Source: Treponema sp. (GTDB lineage: Bacteria > Spirochaetota > Spirochaetia > Treponematales > Breznakiellaceae). Taken from it: 12,210 nt of DNA. The DNA lies in contig JAIRRU010000244.1 of NCBI GenBank assembly GCA_031255815.1, positions 1 through 12,210 of the forward strand, given 5' to 3'. The position numbers and the translations under genes were made by a program. The notes below the pieces were generated by a model that saw only the letters and a program-made list of their open reading frames with translations, did no database searches and was not told the origin of the DNA. Positions 6,389 through 12,210 of the stretch are shown here, in pieces. Within the stretch, counting starts at the first letter, position 1; each line of letters opens with the position of its first letter.

Positions 6389-7555
6389 ATGGAAGAACGG
6401 CTCAAGGCGTTTTACGACGAGCTTTACGGGATCATCGCGGAACGGGCCGCCGAATACGGGCGGAGCGTTGAAGATCAGTGCGCGGTTTGGGAGGGCCGCG
6501 TCCCCGAACGGCAGCCCCTGCTCCTTTCAGGCGCCCTGCCAAAAACGGCCCGGGCGGGGGACTGGCCCCGGTTTAGCACCCGGGAGATACACTTCGACAA
6601 GGACAAGATGCTCATCACCGGGATGATGGGCATGGCGTCCGCGGCCCTTGGCGGAATGCAGTCCGTCCCTTCCCTGCGGGCCAACATGGGCTGCGGCATC
6701 TTCCCCAGCCTCTTCCCCGGCATCGTGTCCCAGCTCTTCGACGATCAGCGTATGCCCTGGATAACCGAACACCTGGACAAGGATACCATCAAAAAGCTGA
6801 AAGCCCGGGACATCAAACTGACCGACGAATTCAAACTGGGCCTTGAACATATGGCCTACATGGCCGAAATGATCGAGGGCACCGGAACCTACGTTTTCCC
6901 CCTGGATCTTCAGGACGCGATAGACATTGCCCACCTGGTTTACGGGGACGATTTTTTCTACGATCTGTACGACGACCCTGATTTTATCCGGCATCTGCTG
7001 GATCTCAGCTGCCGGGCGGTGGAGATAGGCATAAGCGAATGTTTAAAGATCATTCCCCACGCGGAAAAAGTGGTAACCCACTACAACCAGCTTGCCATGC
7101 CCCGATCCGGCGGCGGCGTCAAGTTCAGCGAAGACACTTCCACCCTCCTCAGCCCCGAACATATCGAGGAATTTACGATTCCCAGCCTGAAACGCCAGCT
7201 TGAGTTCTCGGGCGGCGGCTACGTGCATTTCTGCGGCAACAATATCCACCTTATGGAAGCGGTGGTAGCCCAGGAGGGCGTCCGGGGCCTCAACTTCGGC
7301 AACCCGGAAAAGTACGATATGGAAGAAGTGCTGCGCCGCCTCGCGAAAGCCGGAAAAGTGTACTACGGTTCGATCCCTAAAAGCCCGGAGGAAACTTACG
7401 AGTCCTACTTTACCCGCCTGCTTAACGCCGCGAAGGATCCGGGAGGCTGCTGCCGGCTGCTCCTCAGCCTGGGCGCGGGGGAGGGAGAAGCCGCCGGGAT
7501 CAGGGCCGCCTGGGAAAAAGCCTGCGCGGCGGTTGAGGCGCTGTTACCTGCTTAG
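6389..7555 (+). CDS. URO-D/methyltransferase superfamily protein with H-x-C motif (third of three)
   Basis: A 388-residue TIM-barrel protein of the URO-D/cobamide-methyltransferase superfamily. It has a long N-terminal region, a DLQDAIDIAHLVYGDDFFYDLYDDPDF helix pair, SEDTSTLLSPEHIEEF from S247, and YVHFCGNN where H280-F-C282 matches the start of the zinc site of MtaA/MtbA-type methyltransferases. A possible late cysteine pair is GGCCR near 351-354. ATG 6389 is chosen because of GGAAGGAGGGGA (6375-6386); the frame is open upstream to 6281 but that part overlaps the oxidoreductase. It is the last operon gene, 58 bp after the oxidoreductase. Its TAG stop (7553-7555) is the first three bases of repeat copy B. 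Of the three URO-D proteins here it looks most like a thiol-activating methyltransferase. Confidence 0.82.
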   Translation: MEERLKAFYDELYGIIAERAAEYGRSVEDQCAVWEGRVPERQPLLLSGALPKTARAGDWPRFSTREIHFDKDKMLITGMMGMASAALGGMQSVPSLRANMGCGIFPSLFPGIVSQLFDDQRMPWITEHLDKDTIKKLKARDIKLTDEFKLGLEHMAYMAEMIEGTGTYVFPLDLQDAIDIAHLVYGDDFFYDLYDDPDFIRHLLDLSCRAVEIGISECLKIIPHAEKVVTHYNQLAMPRSGGGVKFSEDTSTLLSPEHIEEFTIPSLKRQLEFSGGGYVHFCGNNIHLMEAVVAQEGVRGLNFGNPEKYDMEEVLRRLAKAGKVYYGSIPKSPEETYESYFTRLLNAAKDPGGCCRLLLSLGAGEGEAAGIRAAWEKACAAVEALLPA

Positions 7556-7702
7556 GCTAAGAGTACGGATAAGGGGATAGCCGCTAACCGCACGAACACC
7601 ACGAACTTTTACGCCGAAAACTTCGATACTTCATCTGGATTTCCTTGAGTCCGAAGAGTTTTTAATCAGGGTTAGTGCGGTTCGTGCGGTTCGCGGCTCA
7701 AT
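7553..7702 (-). repeat. 150-bp structured dispersed repeat, copy B (inverted relative to copy A)
   Basis: Read on the - strand, this is the same 150-bp unit as 3447-3596. Its terminal arms pair better than in copy A: GCCGCTAACCGCACGAAC (7580-7597) is complementary at 17 of 18 positions to sequence near 7680-7697. The inner stem is CTTCG (7621-7625)/CGAAG (7652-7656). The main differences from copy A lie in the 9-nt iterons, whose variants are shuffled. It starts on the stop codon of the third URO-D gene and may act as a 3' structural element for that operon. Confidence 0.85.
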
Positions 7703-7779
7703 TTTTTGGCAGCCTGGTAAAGCCGGCGGGTTTATCAGACATTTTAGGGTAATCAAGCTGCCGGCCTAATCCGGCCCTA
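7703..7779. other. Convergent intergenic remainder with short inverted repeats
   Basis: Between repeat B and the end of the - strand dehydrogenase gene, GCCGG (7760-7764)/CCGGC (7771-7775) makes a 5-bp stem just past that gene's stop, and GGCAGC (7708-7713)/GCTGCC (7758-7763) makes a wider inverted pair. Neither has a T run on the proper side, so no confident terminator can be called. Nothing coding is seen. Confidence 0.35.
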
Positions 7780-8787
7780 TCAGGCCAGGGTGGCCAGCAT
7801 CGGGATGTCTACTTCGTAACGGAGGGGGGCCCCGTCAAGGAAGCGCTCGAATTCCTCCGCCATATAATCCCCCATCCTGATCAGCTCCCTGCCGCCGGAA
7901 CCGGCAATGTGGGGGCTCAGGATTATGTTGTCCATCGAAAGAAAGGGATGCCCCTTTTCAACCGGTTCGGGGTAGCTTACGTCCAGCAGGGCGGTACGGC
8001 CGGGCTTCTCGCTGAAGGCCCGGGCAAGATCCGCTTCAACAAGCTGGCGGCCCCGGCCGGTATTGATAAACACCCCGTGATCATCCATCAGGCTAAAATG
8101 TTCGTAGCGCAGCATCCCCCGGGTTTCCGGTTTGTCCGCCAGGTGGTTTGAAATGGTAAAACAGGAAGAGAAAAGCTCTTCCAGGCTTTCGCGTTTCCGC
8201 GCCCCCAGGGAAGCCGCGGCCGCGGCGTCCATGAAAGGATCGAAAAGCTCTATCTTGAGGCGGTAATCCTTCAGTCTGGCGATAAGCCCCCGGCCGATTT
8301 TTCCCGCCCCGATAATGCCCACCGGGGTGTCGAAGTTGCCCGGAAAGGCCCGGGAATGTTCCTTGGCCTCGGCGTGGCGGCCCGCGCTGTAGAGCCGGGA
8401 AGCGCCGAAAAAGCCCTTGTTTGCCAGGAGGATCTGGGCCGCCGTGTATTCGATAACCGGCACGGCATTGGCTTCCGCGGCGCTGAAAACCCGCACGCCC
8501 CGGGAGAGAAAGGGAAGCGCGAAATTCTGCACCGATCCTGCGGCGTAGAACAGGGCCTTTAACTCCGGAAAAAAGGCGGCGATCTGCTCTTCGTCGAGGG
8601 CGGGCATACCCCAGGTGGAAAAAATAAAGGAGACCTCGCCCAGCTCCCCGCGCCTTTCTTCAAGCCCGGCAGGATCTGCCAGGGGGGCTAAGAGTTCCGC
8701 ATTTCCGGCGATCCGGTCCAGCGCCTGACGGCTGTACACCCGGTTCAGCAGCGTATCGATTCTGAGACCCATGAAAAGCGCTTTCAT
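7780..8787 (-). CDS. D-isomer specific 2-hydroxyacid dehydrogenase
   Basis: A 335-residue cytoplasmic NAD(P)-dependent dehydrogenase that interconverts a 2-keto acid and a D-2-hydroxy acid. The coenzyme loop is GIIGAGKIGRG, with the GxGxxG glycines at 160, 162 and 165. The catalytic triad is in place: R245 in INTGRG (usually INTARG), E274 in DVSYPEP, and H293 in LSPHIAG. The N-terminal catalytic domain is about 100 residues with weak consensus, as in many hydroxypyruvate or phosphoglycerate-dehydrogenase-like members. The start at 8787 is chosen because GGAGGGA lies seven bases upstream on the - strand; an open extension to 8835 lacks a ribosome site. It is divergent from the solute-binding protein gene and convergent with the operon at 3704-7555. 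It could reduce a sugar-derived keto acid; the substrate is inferred only by context. Confidence 0.9.
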   Translation of the reverse strand: MKALFMGLRIDTLLNRVYSRQALDRIAGNAELLAPLADPAGLEERRGELGEVSFIFSTWGMPALDEEQIAAFFPELKALFYAAGSVQNFALPFLSRGVRVFSAAEANAVPVIEYTAAQILLANKGFFGASRLYSAGRHAEAKEHSRAFPGNFDTPVGIIGAGKIGRGLIARLKDYRLKIELFDPFMDAAAAASLGARKRESLEELFSSCFTISNHLADKPETRGMLRYEHFSLMDDHGVFINTGRGRQLVEADLARAFSEKPGRTALLDVSYPEPVEKGHPFLSMDNIILSPHIAGSGGRELIRMGDYMAEEFERFLDGAPLRYEVDIPMLATLA

Positions 8788-8831
8788 CGAAGGTTCCCTC
8801 CAAGCCCCCCGGCCCTTAAGCAGAGGCCGCT

Positions 8832-8850
8832 CCAAAACTTCAGTTTTCGG
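8832..8850 (-). promoter_or_regulatory. Operator-like palindrome in the dehydrogenase leader
   Basis: On the - strand this reads CCGAAAACTGAAGTTTTGG, a near-perfect palindrome (AAAACT/AGTTTT arms). It matches 16 of 19 bases of the site at 8971-8989 on the + strand. It lies just after the predicted start of transcription of the dehydrogenase gene, the usual place for a repressor site. Confidence 0.5.
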
Positions 8851-8859
8851 AACAAGCTC

Positions 8860-8888
8860 AGCATACCGTTTGTTATCTTCTGGTTCAA
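8860..8888 (-). promoter_or_regulatory. Promoter for the 2-hydroxyacid dehydrogenase gene
   Basis: On the - strand, TTGAAC (8888-8883), a 17-bp spacer and TATGCT (8865-8860) form a sigma-70-like promoter. Expected start of transcription is near 8853, leaving a leader of roughly 65 nt that contains the operator-like palindrome and the ribosome site. The -10 hexamer is identical to that of the divergent promoter at 9036-9041. Confidence 0.6.
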
Positions 8889-8965
8889 CCGCGCAAAGGC
8901 GGATTGCGGCAGGCCCCCGTTCGGGCGCTTCGCGGTGAATGTTAAATTGCCGCGGGAGGAAGAAA

Positions 8966-8993
8966 CTTTCCCAAAAACCGAAGTTTGGGAAAG
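8966..8993. promoter_or_regulatory. Perfect inverted repeat upstream of the solute-binding protein promoter
   Basis: CTTTCCCAAA (8966-8975) and TTTGGGAAAG (8984-8993) are exact reverse complements around an 8-base centre. Bases 8971-8989 within it match the palindrome at 8832-8850. CCGCGG occurs on both flanks (8950-8955 and 8994-8999). The site is 20-45 bp upstream of the -35 box, an activator-like or looping position, between the two divergent promoters. Confidence 0.55.
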
Positions 8994-9012
8994 CCGCGGA
9001 ACTAAGTTTTTC

Positions 9013-9041
9013 TTGTTTGTCCTTCGATTTGGTGCTATGCT
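9013..9041 (+). promoter_or_regulatory. Promoter for the solute-binding protein gene
   Basis: TTGTTT (9013-9018), a 17-bp spacer and TATGCT (9036-9041) give a sigma-70-like promoter. Predicted start of transcription is around 9047-9049, at the base of the leader hairpin 9047-9102. No better match is seen between 8890 and the ATG. Confidence 0.6.
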
Positions 9042-9046
9042 ACCCT

Positions 9047-9102
9047 GGTACCGTTGGCGCTGTTCCGGGATTCCTTTTTTTGGAACAGTTCAACAGGGTA
9101 CC
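9047..9102 (+). promoter_or_regulatory. Long 5'-leader hairpin at the start of the solute-binding protein mRNA
   Basis: Nested complementary segments are present: GGTACC (9047-9052)/GGTACC (9097-9102), GTTG (9053-9056)/CAAC (9091-9094) and CTGTTCC (9060-9066)/GGAACAG (9082-9088). They make 17 pairs with small internal loops, capping near a T7 run at 9075-9081. The hairpin would sit at the very 5' end of the transcript and ends 16 bases before GGAGGAGGA. It may protect the mRNA or be a DNA operator. No known riboswitch class is recognised. Confidence 0.5.
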
Positions 9103-9132
9103 AACAACTTGTTTGCGGAGGAGGAAAGAAGA

Positions 9133-10722
9133 ATGAAGAAAGCGTGCGTATTGCTTCCAGCGCTGGTTCTGGCAGCAGTTCCCTTGTTTGCCAGAGGCGA
9201 GAGCCAGACTCCAGGCGGAGCCGGGGTTCAGACCCAACCCGGGGGGGGGGTAAGCTACCCGCTTGAAACCAATGTAACCCTCACCTATTGGACCGCCCTG
9301 ACTTACAATCTTCAGGCCAATTTTACCAATATGGGGGATACCCCCTATGCCAAAGCCTGGGAACAAAAGACCGGGGTCAAGGTCCGGTATCTTCATCCGC
9401 CCATCGGCGGGGAAAATGAGCAATTCAACCTGATGGTAGCCAGCGGGGAATTGCCCGACATCATCGACCGCGACTTTCTCGCTTATCCCGGCGGGCCGGA
9501 AAAGGCGATCAGCGACGGGGTTATTACCAATCTGAACGATACCCTGGCGAGGCATGCCCCCAACCTGGCAGGGTGGCTTAAGGCCCACCCCGATTATGAT
9601 CGCATGGTAAAAACCGACGAGGGAAATTACTATGTCTTCCCCTTTATGCGGGGGGATGTGGGGCTCTGTATCTGGCAGGGGATCCAGATCCGCAAAGACT
9701 GGCTGGATGAACTGGGCCTCGCGGTTCCTCAAACCTATGACGACTGGCGTAACGTGCTTACCGCTTTCAAGCAAAGGAAGAATTCCCCGGCGCCTCTCTG
9801 TATTCCCTGGAACAACACCAGTTTTCTCTACGGATACGGAGTTGACCGGAACTTCTTTGTAGGCGCCGACGGAAAGGTGCAGTACGGCAGCACCGATCCG
9901 GCTTTCAGGGAATACCTGGAAATGATGGCCCAGTGGTACCGGGAAGGGCTCCTCGATCCCGATATGGCGACTCTTTCCGCCCAGCAGATCCAGACGCGAA
10001 TCGCCAGCGGCGTCTCCGGCGCCTTCCACGGCAGTCTGGGGGGGAATATGGGCGCGTGGACTCCCGCGGCCAGACAGACCACGCCCCAATTTGAACTCCT
10101 GGCGGTAAAAGGCCCCACCAAACAGCGGGGGCAGGAGCCGATCCTGCTGAATATCGACAACCCCTACTACGGGGCAAACAGCGCGGCCATCAGCGGCGCT
10201 TCCAGGAATGTTGAAATCGCCGCCCGGCTCCTGGACTACAATTACGGCCAGGAAGGCTATATGTTCAACAATTTTGGCGTTGAGGGCGTCTCTTACAATA
10301 TGATAAACGGGTATCCAACCTTTACCGATCTTGTCATGAGGAACCCCCAGGGCTGGCCCGTGTCCCAGGCCATGTCCGCCCATGTCCGTTCTTCCTACGG
10401 CGGCCCCATGGTTCAGGCCATTGAGTACTTTCAGCAGTACATGGCTCTGCCCGAACAGAAGGCCGGCCCGGACAACTGGGCGATAAAGGAGCCCTTCAAA
10501 CACCGGCTGCCCCCTATTACCCCCACTCCGGAGGAAAGCCGGGAATTTGCCCAGATCATGAACGAGATCAACACTTACACTGACGAGATGATCACCAAGT
10601 TTATCCTGGGTACCGAGCCTCTTTCCAGTTGGGATACCTTTGTAAGCACTATCAGGCGCATGGGTATAGACCGGGCTCTGGCAATTCAAAACGCCGCCCT
10701 TACCCGCTACAACAGGCGCTAA
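9133..10722 (+). CDS. Extracellular solute-binding protein, carbohydrate ABC-transporter type
   Basis: A 529-residue secreted binding protein. The N-terminus MKK, a hydrophobic stretch (about 4-18) and LFA at 19-21 make a signal peptide with no lipobox cysteine, so it is not an evident lipoprotein. The mature part starts with a low-complexity G/Q/P linker, then LTYWTALTYN and a TGVKVRYLHPP segment, GELPDII (family-1 binding protein signature), PQTYDDWRNVLTAF and a C-terminal helical end. Length and motifs fit the large LipO/aldouronate-type sugar binding proteins. ATG 9133 follows GGAGGAGGA (9117-9125); the open frame upstream to 8935 contains the promoter and is not coding. The C-terminus is about 70% identical to the protein ending at 174. 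No permease follows; a terminator comes at once, so it is an orphan. A G10 tract lies at codons 37-40. Confidence 0.9.
   Translation: MKKACVLLPALVLAAVPLFARGESQTPGGAGVQTQPGGGVSYPLETNVTLTYWTALTYNLQANFTNMGDTPYAKAWEQKTGVKVRYLHPPIGGENEQFNLMVASGELPDIIDRDFLAYPGGPEKAISDGVITNLNDTLARHAPNLAGWLKAHPDYDRMVKTDEGNYYVFPFMRGDVGLCIWQGIQIRKDWLDELGLAVPQTYDDWRNVLTAFKQRKNSPAPLCIPWNNTSFLYGYGVDRNFFVGADGKVQYGSTDPAFREYLEMMAQWYREGLLDPDMATLSAQQIQTRIASGVSGAFHGSLGGNMGAWTPAARQTTPQFELLAVKGPTKQRGQEPILLNIDNPYYGANSAAISGASRNVEIAARLLDYNYGQEGYMFNNFGVEGVSYNMINGYPTFTDLVMRNPQGWPVSQAMSAHVRSSYGGPMVQAIEYFQQYMALPEQKAGPDNWAIKEPFKHRLPPITPTPEESREFAQIMNEINTYTDEMITKFILGTEPLSSWDTFVSTIRRMGIDRALAIQNAALTRYNRR
9241..9250 (+). repeat. G10 homopolymer tract inside the solute-binding protein gene
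   Basis: Ten consecutive G bases encode Gly37-Gly38-Gly39 and the first base of Val40, just after the signal peptide. With nine Gs the next codon is TAA directly after the tract; with eleven the frame reaches TGA four codons after the tract. Either slip therefore ends the protein at about 40-44 residues. Such tracts are known sites of slipped-strand phase variation. Confidence 0.9.
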
Positions 10723-10728
10723 GGCTTT

Positions 10729-10761
10729 AAGGGGACTGTCCCGAGGGACGGCCCCCTTTTT
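10729..10761 (+). terminator. Rho-independent terminator after the solute-binding protein gene
   Basis: AAGGGG (10729-10734) pairs with the CCCCTT segment ending near 10758, and GTCCC (10738-10742) with GGGAC (10745-10749); a T5 run (10757-10761) follows. It starts six bases after the TAA stop. Confidence 0.8.
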
Positions 10762-10807
10762 GATCTGTTTTTGGAAGATTCCGTCTTTCCCGTTACATCT
10801 GAGCGTT

Positions 10808-10878
10808 TTCCCCAGGGAGGATTCGAACCCCCACAAGCAGATCCAGAGTCTGCCGTGCTACCATTACACAACCGGGGA
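10808..10878 (-). tRNA. tRNA-Gln (anticodon CTG)
   Basis: On the - strand a complete 71-nt cloverleaf can be drawn: acceptor TCCCCGG/CTGGGGA with one G-T pair, D-arm GTGT-AATGGTA-GCAC, anticodon stem GCAGA/TCTGC with loop CTCTGGA giving anticodon CTG, and T-arm GGGGG-TTCGAAT-CCTCC. The discriminator base is A. CCA is not encoded and must be added by the cell. The loop position 33 is T, as required. It decodes CAG. Confidence 0.93.
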
Positions 10879-10923
10879 ATGGATTTCAACTGCCAGGGCG
10901 CATTGAAAACCGTCTAAGCCTAA

Positions 10924-10952
10924 ATCTTATAAACCGGGCGGATTTTTGTCAA
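10924..10952 (-). promoter_or_regulatory. tRNA-Gln promoter
   Basis: On the - strand a consensus TTGACA (10952-10947) is followed after 17 bp by TAAGAT (10929-10924); TATAAG at 15 bp is an alternative -10. Transcription would start near 10917, about 40 nt before the tRNA. The insertion sequence ends 19 bp upstream of this -35 box. Confidence 0.7.
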
Positions 10953-10971
10953 CTAGAGGCATCTCGCTAGG

Positions 10972-12210
10972 CAGGGCATCGGCGTTTACTCTGATAACAA
11001 GGCCTCATAAAGGAAATCTGAATCCAGGGCAGCGTGCATCATGCGGCGTTTGGCGCTGACCCGTTTCTTCTCCATCTTCATTTTCTTCAGCCGGTGCAGG
11101 GCCATCTTCCGCAGGATATTCAAATTCAGCGCCGCATTCCCGGTCCTCACCCGACACTCGTCTTCCCGAAACACGATGTCCAGCATCCAATGTAACTGGT
11201 TTTCTATAGACCAGTGCCCCCGGATGTCGGTCAGAAATTTCTGTGCAGAGAAATCTCCGCTTGAGATGTAATACTGGTCGGTTTGTACCGTCTCTTTCCC
11301 CTTTTCCTTCCTGAACGTCCGATATTGTACTATCGCCTTGAGATCTTCCCACGCCTCCCGCCTCTCCAGCCATTCAAGACCCGTCACGGTCCTGATTTCC
11401 CGCCGCTCAACTCGCCCGTGTCCCTGCTCTTCCGCCCCCTGCCACACATCATCGGGCAGTTCCCGTATCTCCCCGCGCTCCATGCCTTCAAAATAATCTT
11501 TGATGTCCTCATACAGCGTCGGCTGGTTCTCTTTCACCGCAAGAATATAGTCCGCACCCTTCTCCCGTATCTTCTTTGCTATTTCCTTCTGGCAACCCAT
11601 CGCGTCCGCGGTAACCACGTCTCCTTTCACATCTAAAATATCCGGCAGCTTCGGTACCGCTTTGATTTCATTGCTCTTCTTTTCGGCCGCCAGTTGCCCC
11701 AGCGTCAATCCGTGCTCCCCTATCCATGCGCTCACCACATGAAACCCGCTCCCCCGTATCGTTTTTCCGTCTATGTTGACCAGCCGCGCCCCTTCTCCCT
11801 CTCCTTTCTTACGAATCTTCACGTCCGCAAGCCGGTTCTCCAGCCCTTCCCGCAATTCCAGCGGGTTTAAGCATTGCAGTACCCGCCGAAACGCCGATTC
11901 ATCCGGTATCCCGCCGGGCAATTCCAGAAACTTTTTAAAAAAATCCAGCTTCAGTCTCCCGAATTCCTCCATCTCTTCGTAATCTTCATACCCGCACAGG
12001 GTCGCCGTAAAGACTATGACGATTATGTCTGTCAGTTTGTGCCGGATATTCCCGTATGCCGTCCGTCGCGGATCGTTTATCTCGTCCAGATAATCCACGA
12101 CCCGCGCCAGATCATGGATACTTATGTTCCCCATCATTCCCCTCCAACAGATTATGATGGCTTATTATATACACCTCCTTGCCTGCGGAAAAGTAAACGC
12201 CGATGCCCTG
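10972..12210 (-). mobile_element. Complete ISAs1-family insertion sequence, about 1.24 kb
   Basis: CAGGGCATCGGCGTTTAC (10972-10989) is the exact reverse complement of 12193-12210, giving perfect 18-bp terminal inverted repeats around one intact transposase gene. Size (1239 bp), inverted-repeat length and transposase type all fit the ISAs1 family. The window ends on the last base of the right inverted repeat, so the target duplication cannot be confirmed; the left flanking 8-mer is TCGCTAGG (10964-10971). Perfect ends and an open reading frame suggest a recent, possibly active copy. Bases 12138-12192 hold the transposase ribosome site and probably its promoter. Confidence 0.9.
10986..12137 (-). 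CDS. ISAs1-family DDE transposase
   Basis: A 383-residue transposase that cuts and joins the element ends. The N-terminal part (1-105) has the family-associated DPR...YGNIRHKLTDIIVIVF segment, with Cys-Gly-Tyr and a PDESAFRRVLQ block. Catalytic residues appear as D123 in NIDGKTIRGS, D178 in VTADAMGCQ and E312 in GHWSIENQLHWMLDIVFREDECRVR, the family signature. The full family length is present without a frameshift. Two adjacent ATG codons (12137 and 12134) follow GGAGGGG; the second has slightly better spacing. The TAA stop lies inside the left inverted repeat. Transcription is directed towards the tRNA-Gln gene. Confidence 0.93.
   Translation of the reverse strand: MMGNISIHDLARVVDYLDEINDPRRTAYGNIRHKLTDIIVIVFTATLCGYEDYEEMEEFGRLKLDFFKKFLELPGGIPDESAFRRVLQCLNPLELREGLENRLADVKIRKKGEGEGARLVNIDGKTIRGSGFHVVSAWIGEHGLTLGQLAAEKKSNEIKAVPKLPDILDVKGDVVTADAMGCQKEIAKKIREKGADYILAVKENQPTLYEDIKDYFEGMERGEIRELPDDVWQGAEEQGHGRVERREIRTVTGLEWLERREAWEDLKAIVQYRTFRKEKGKETVQTDQYYISSGDFSAQKFLTDIRGHWSIENQLHWMLDIVFREDECRVRTGNAALNLNILRKMALHRLKKMKMEKKRVSAKRRMMHAALDSDFLYEALLSE

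Noticed and set aside
264..7555. The URO-D proteins as genuine haem-pathway uroporphyrinogen decarboxylases
   Set aside because: There are three divergent copies with no haem genes nearby, neighbours are sugar enzymes, and the typical HemE N-terminal substrate-binding motif is not seen in any of them.
8935..9132. N-terminal extension of the solute-binding protein to 8935
   Set aside because: It would place the promoter, the inverted repeats and the leader hairpin inside the gene and bury the signal peptide. ATG 9133 has a strong GGAGGAGGA site.
10729..10761. Bidirectional terminator also serving the tRNA
   Set aside because: On the - strand the stem is followed by CCCCTTAAAG without a useful T run, so only the + strand use is supported.
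9040..10836. 598-codon open frame on the - strand covering the whole solute-binding protein gene
   Set aside because: It lies antisense to a gene with clear family motifs, signal peptide, promoter and terminator. Its translation shows no recognisable domain, it would start in the terminator/tRNA spacer, and long antisense frames are expected in GC-rich genes.

Overview
The window reads as accessory metabolic DNA from a fairly GC-rich bacterium. Two things point tentatively to a spirochaete (Treponema-like): the style of the secreted solute-binding protein (short signal peptide ending in LFA followed by RGESQ) and the gene mix of orphan binding proteins, URO-D family proteins and sugar isomerases. 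This is inference; no marker gene settles the taxonomy.

Layout. (a) 1-174 is the tail of a sugar-type ABC solute-binding protein. (b) 264-3288 carries two proteins of the uroporphyrinogen-decarboxylase/methyl-transferase superfamily (URO-D) and an AraC-type regulator, tightly spaced on the + strand. (c) 3286-3649 is a 364-bp gene-free block with 15-bp inverted ends bounded by TA. It contains one copy (A) of a 150-bp repeat, and its right end supplies a candidate -35 box for the next operon. (d) 3704-7555 is a four-gene + strand operon: two sugar isomerase/epimerase TIM barrels, a Gfo/Idh/MocA oxidoreductase and a third URO-D protein. (e) 7553-7702 is copy B of the repeat, inverted relative to copy A, so the operon lies between inverted repeats. 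(f) 7780-8787 (- strand) is a D-2-hydroxyacid dehydrogenase, divergent from (g) 9133-10722, a complete solute-binding protein paralogous to the one at the left edge. Their shared upstream region has two well-formed promoters and two similar palindromic sites. (h) A terminator, a tRNA-Gln(CTG) on the - strand with its own promoter, and a complete ISAs1-family insertion sequence (10972-12210) close the window.

How it may work together. Solute-binding proteins would capture a carbohydrate; the isomerases, Gfo/Idh oxidoreductase and hydroxyacid dehydrogenase would interconvert and oxidise or reduce it; the AraC protein would regulate. The role of the three URO-D proteins is not established. Since this superfamily includes methylcobalamin-dependent methyltransferases, one hypothesis is use of an O-methylated sugar or uronate. 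No corrinoid protein or ABC permease is visible in the window.

The most notable sequence-level signals are these: a ten-G tract early in the solute-binding protein gene where loss or gain of one G gives an almost immediate stop; a structured dispersed repeat with 9-nt iterons and one compensatory base-pair change between its copies; a hybrid promoter made partly from a mobile-element end; and a pair of 19-bp operator-like sites in the divergent promoter region.
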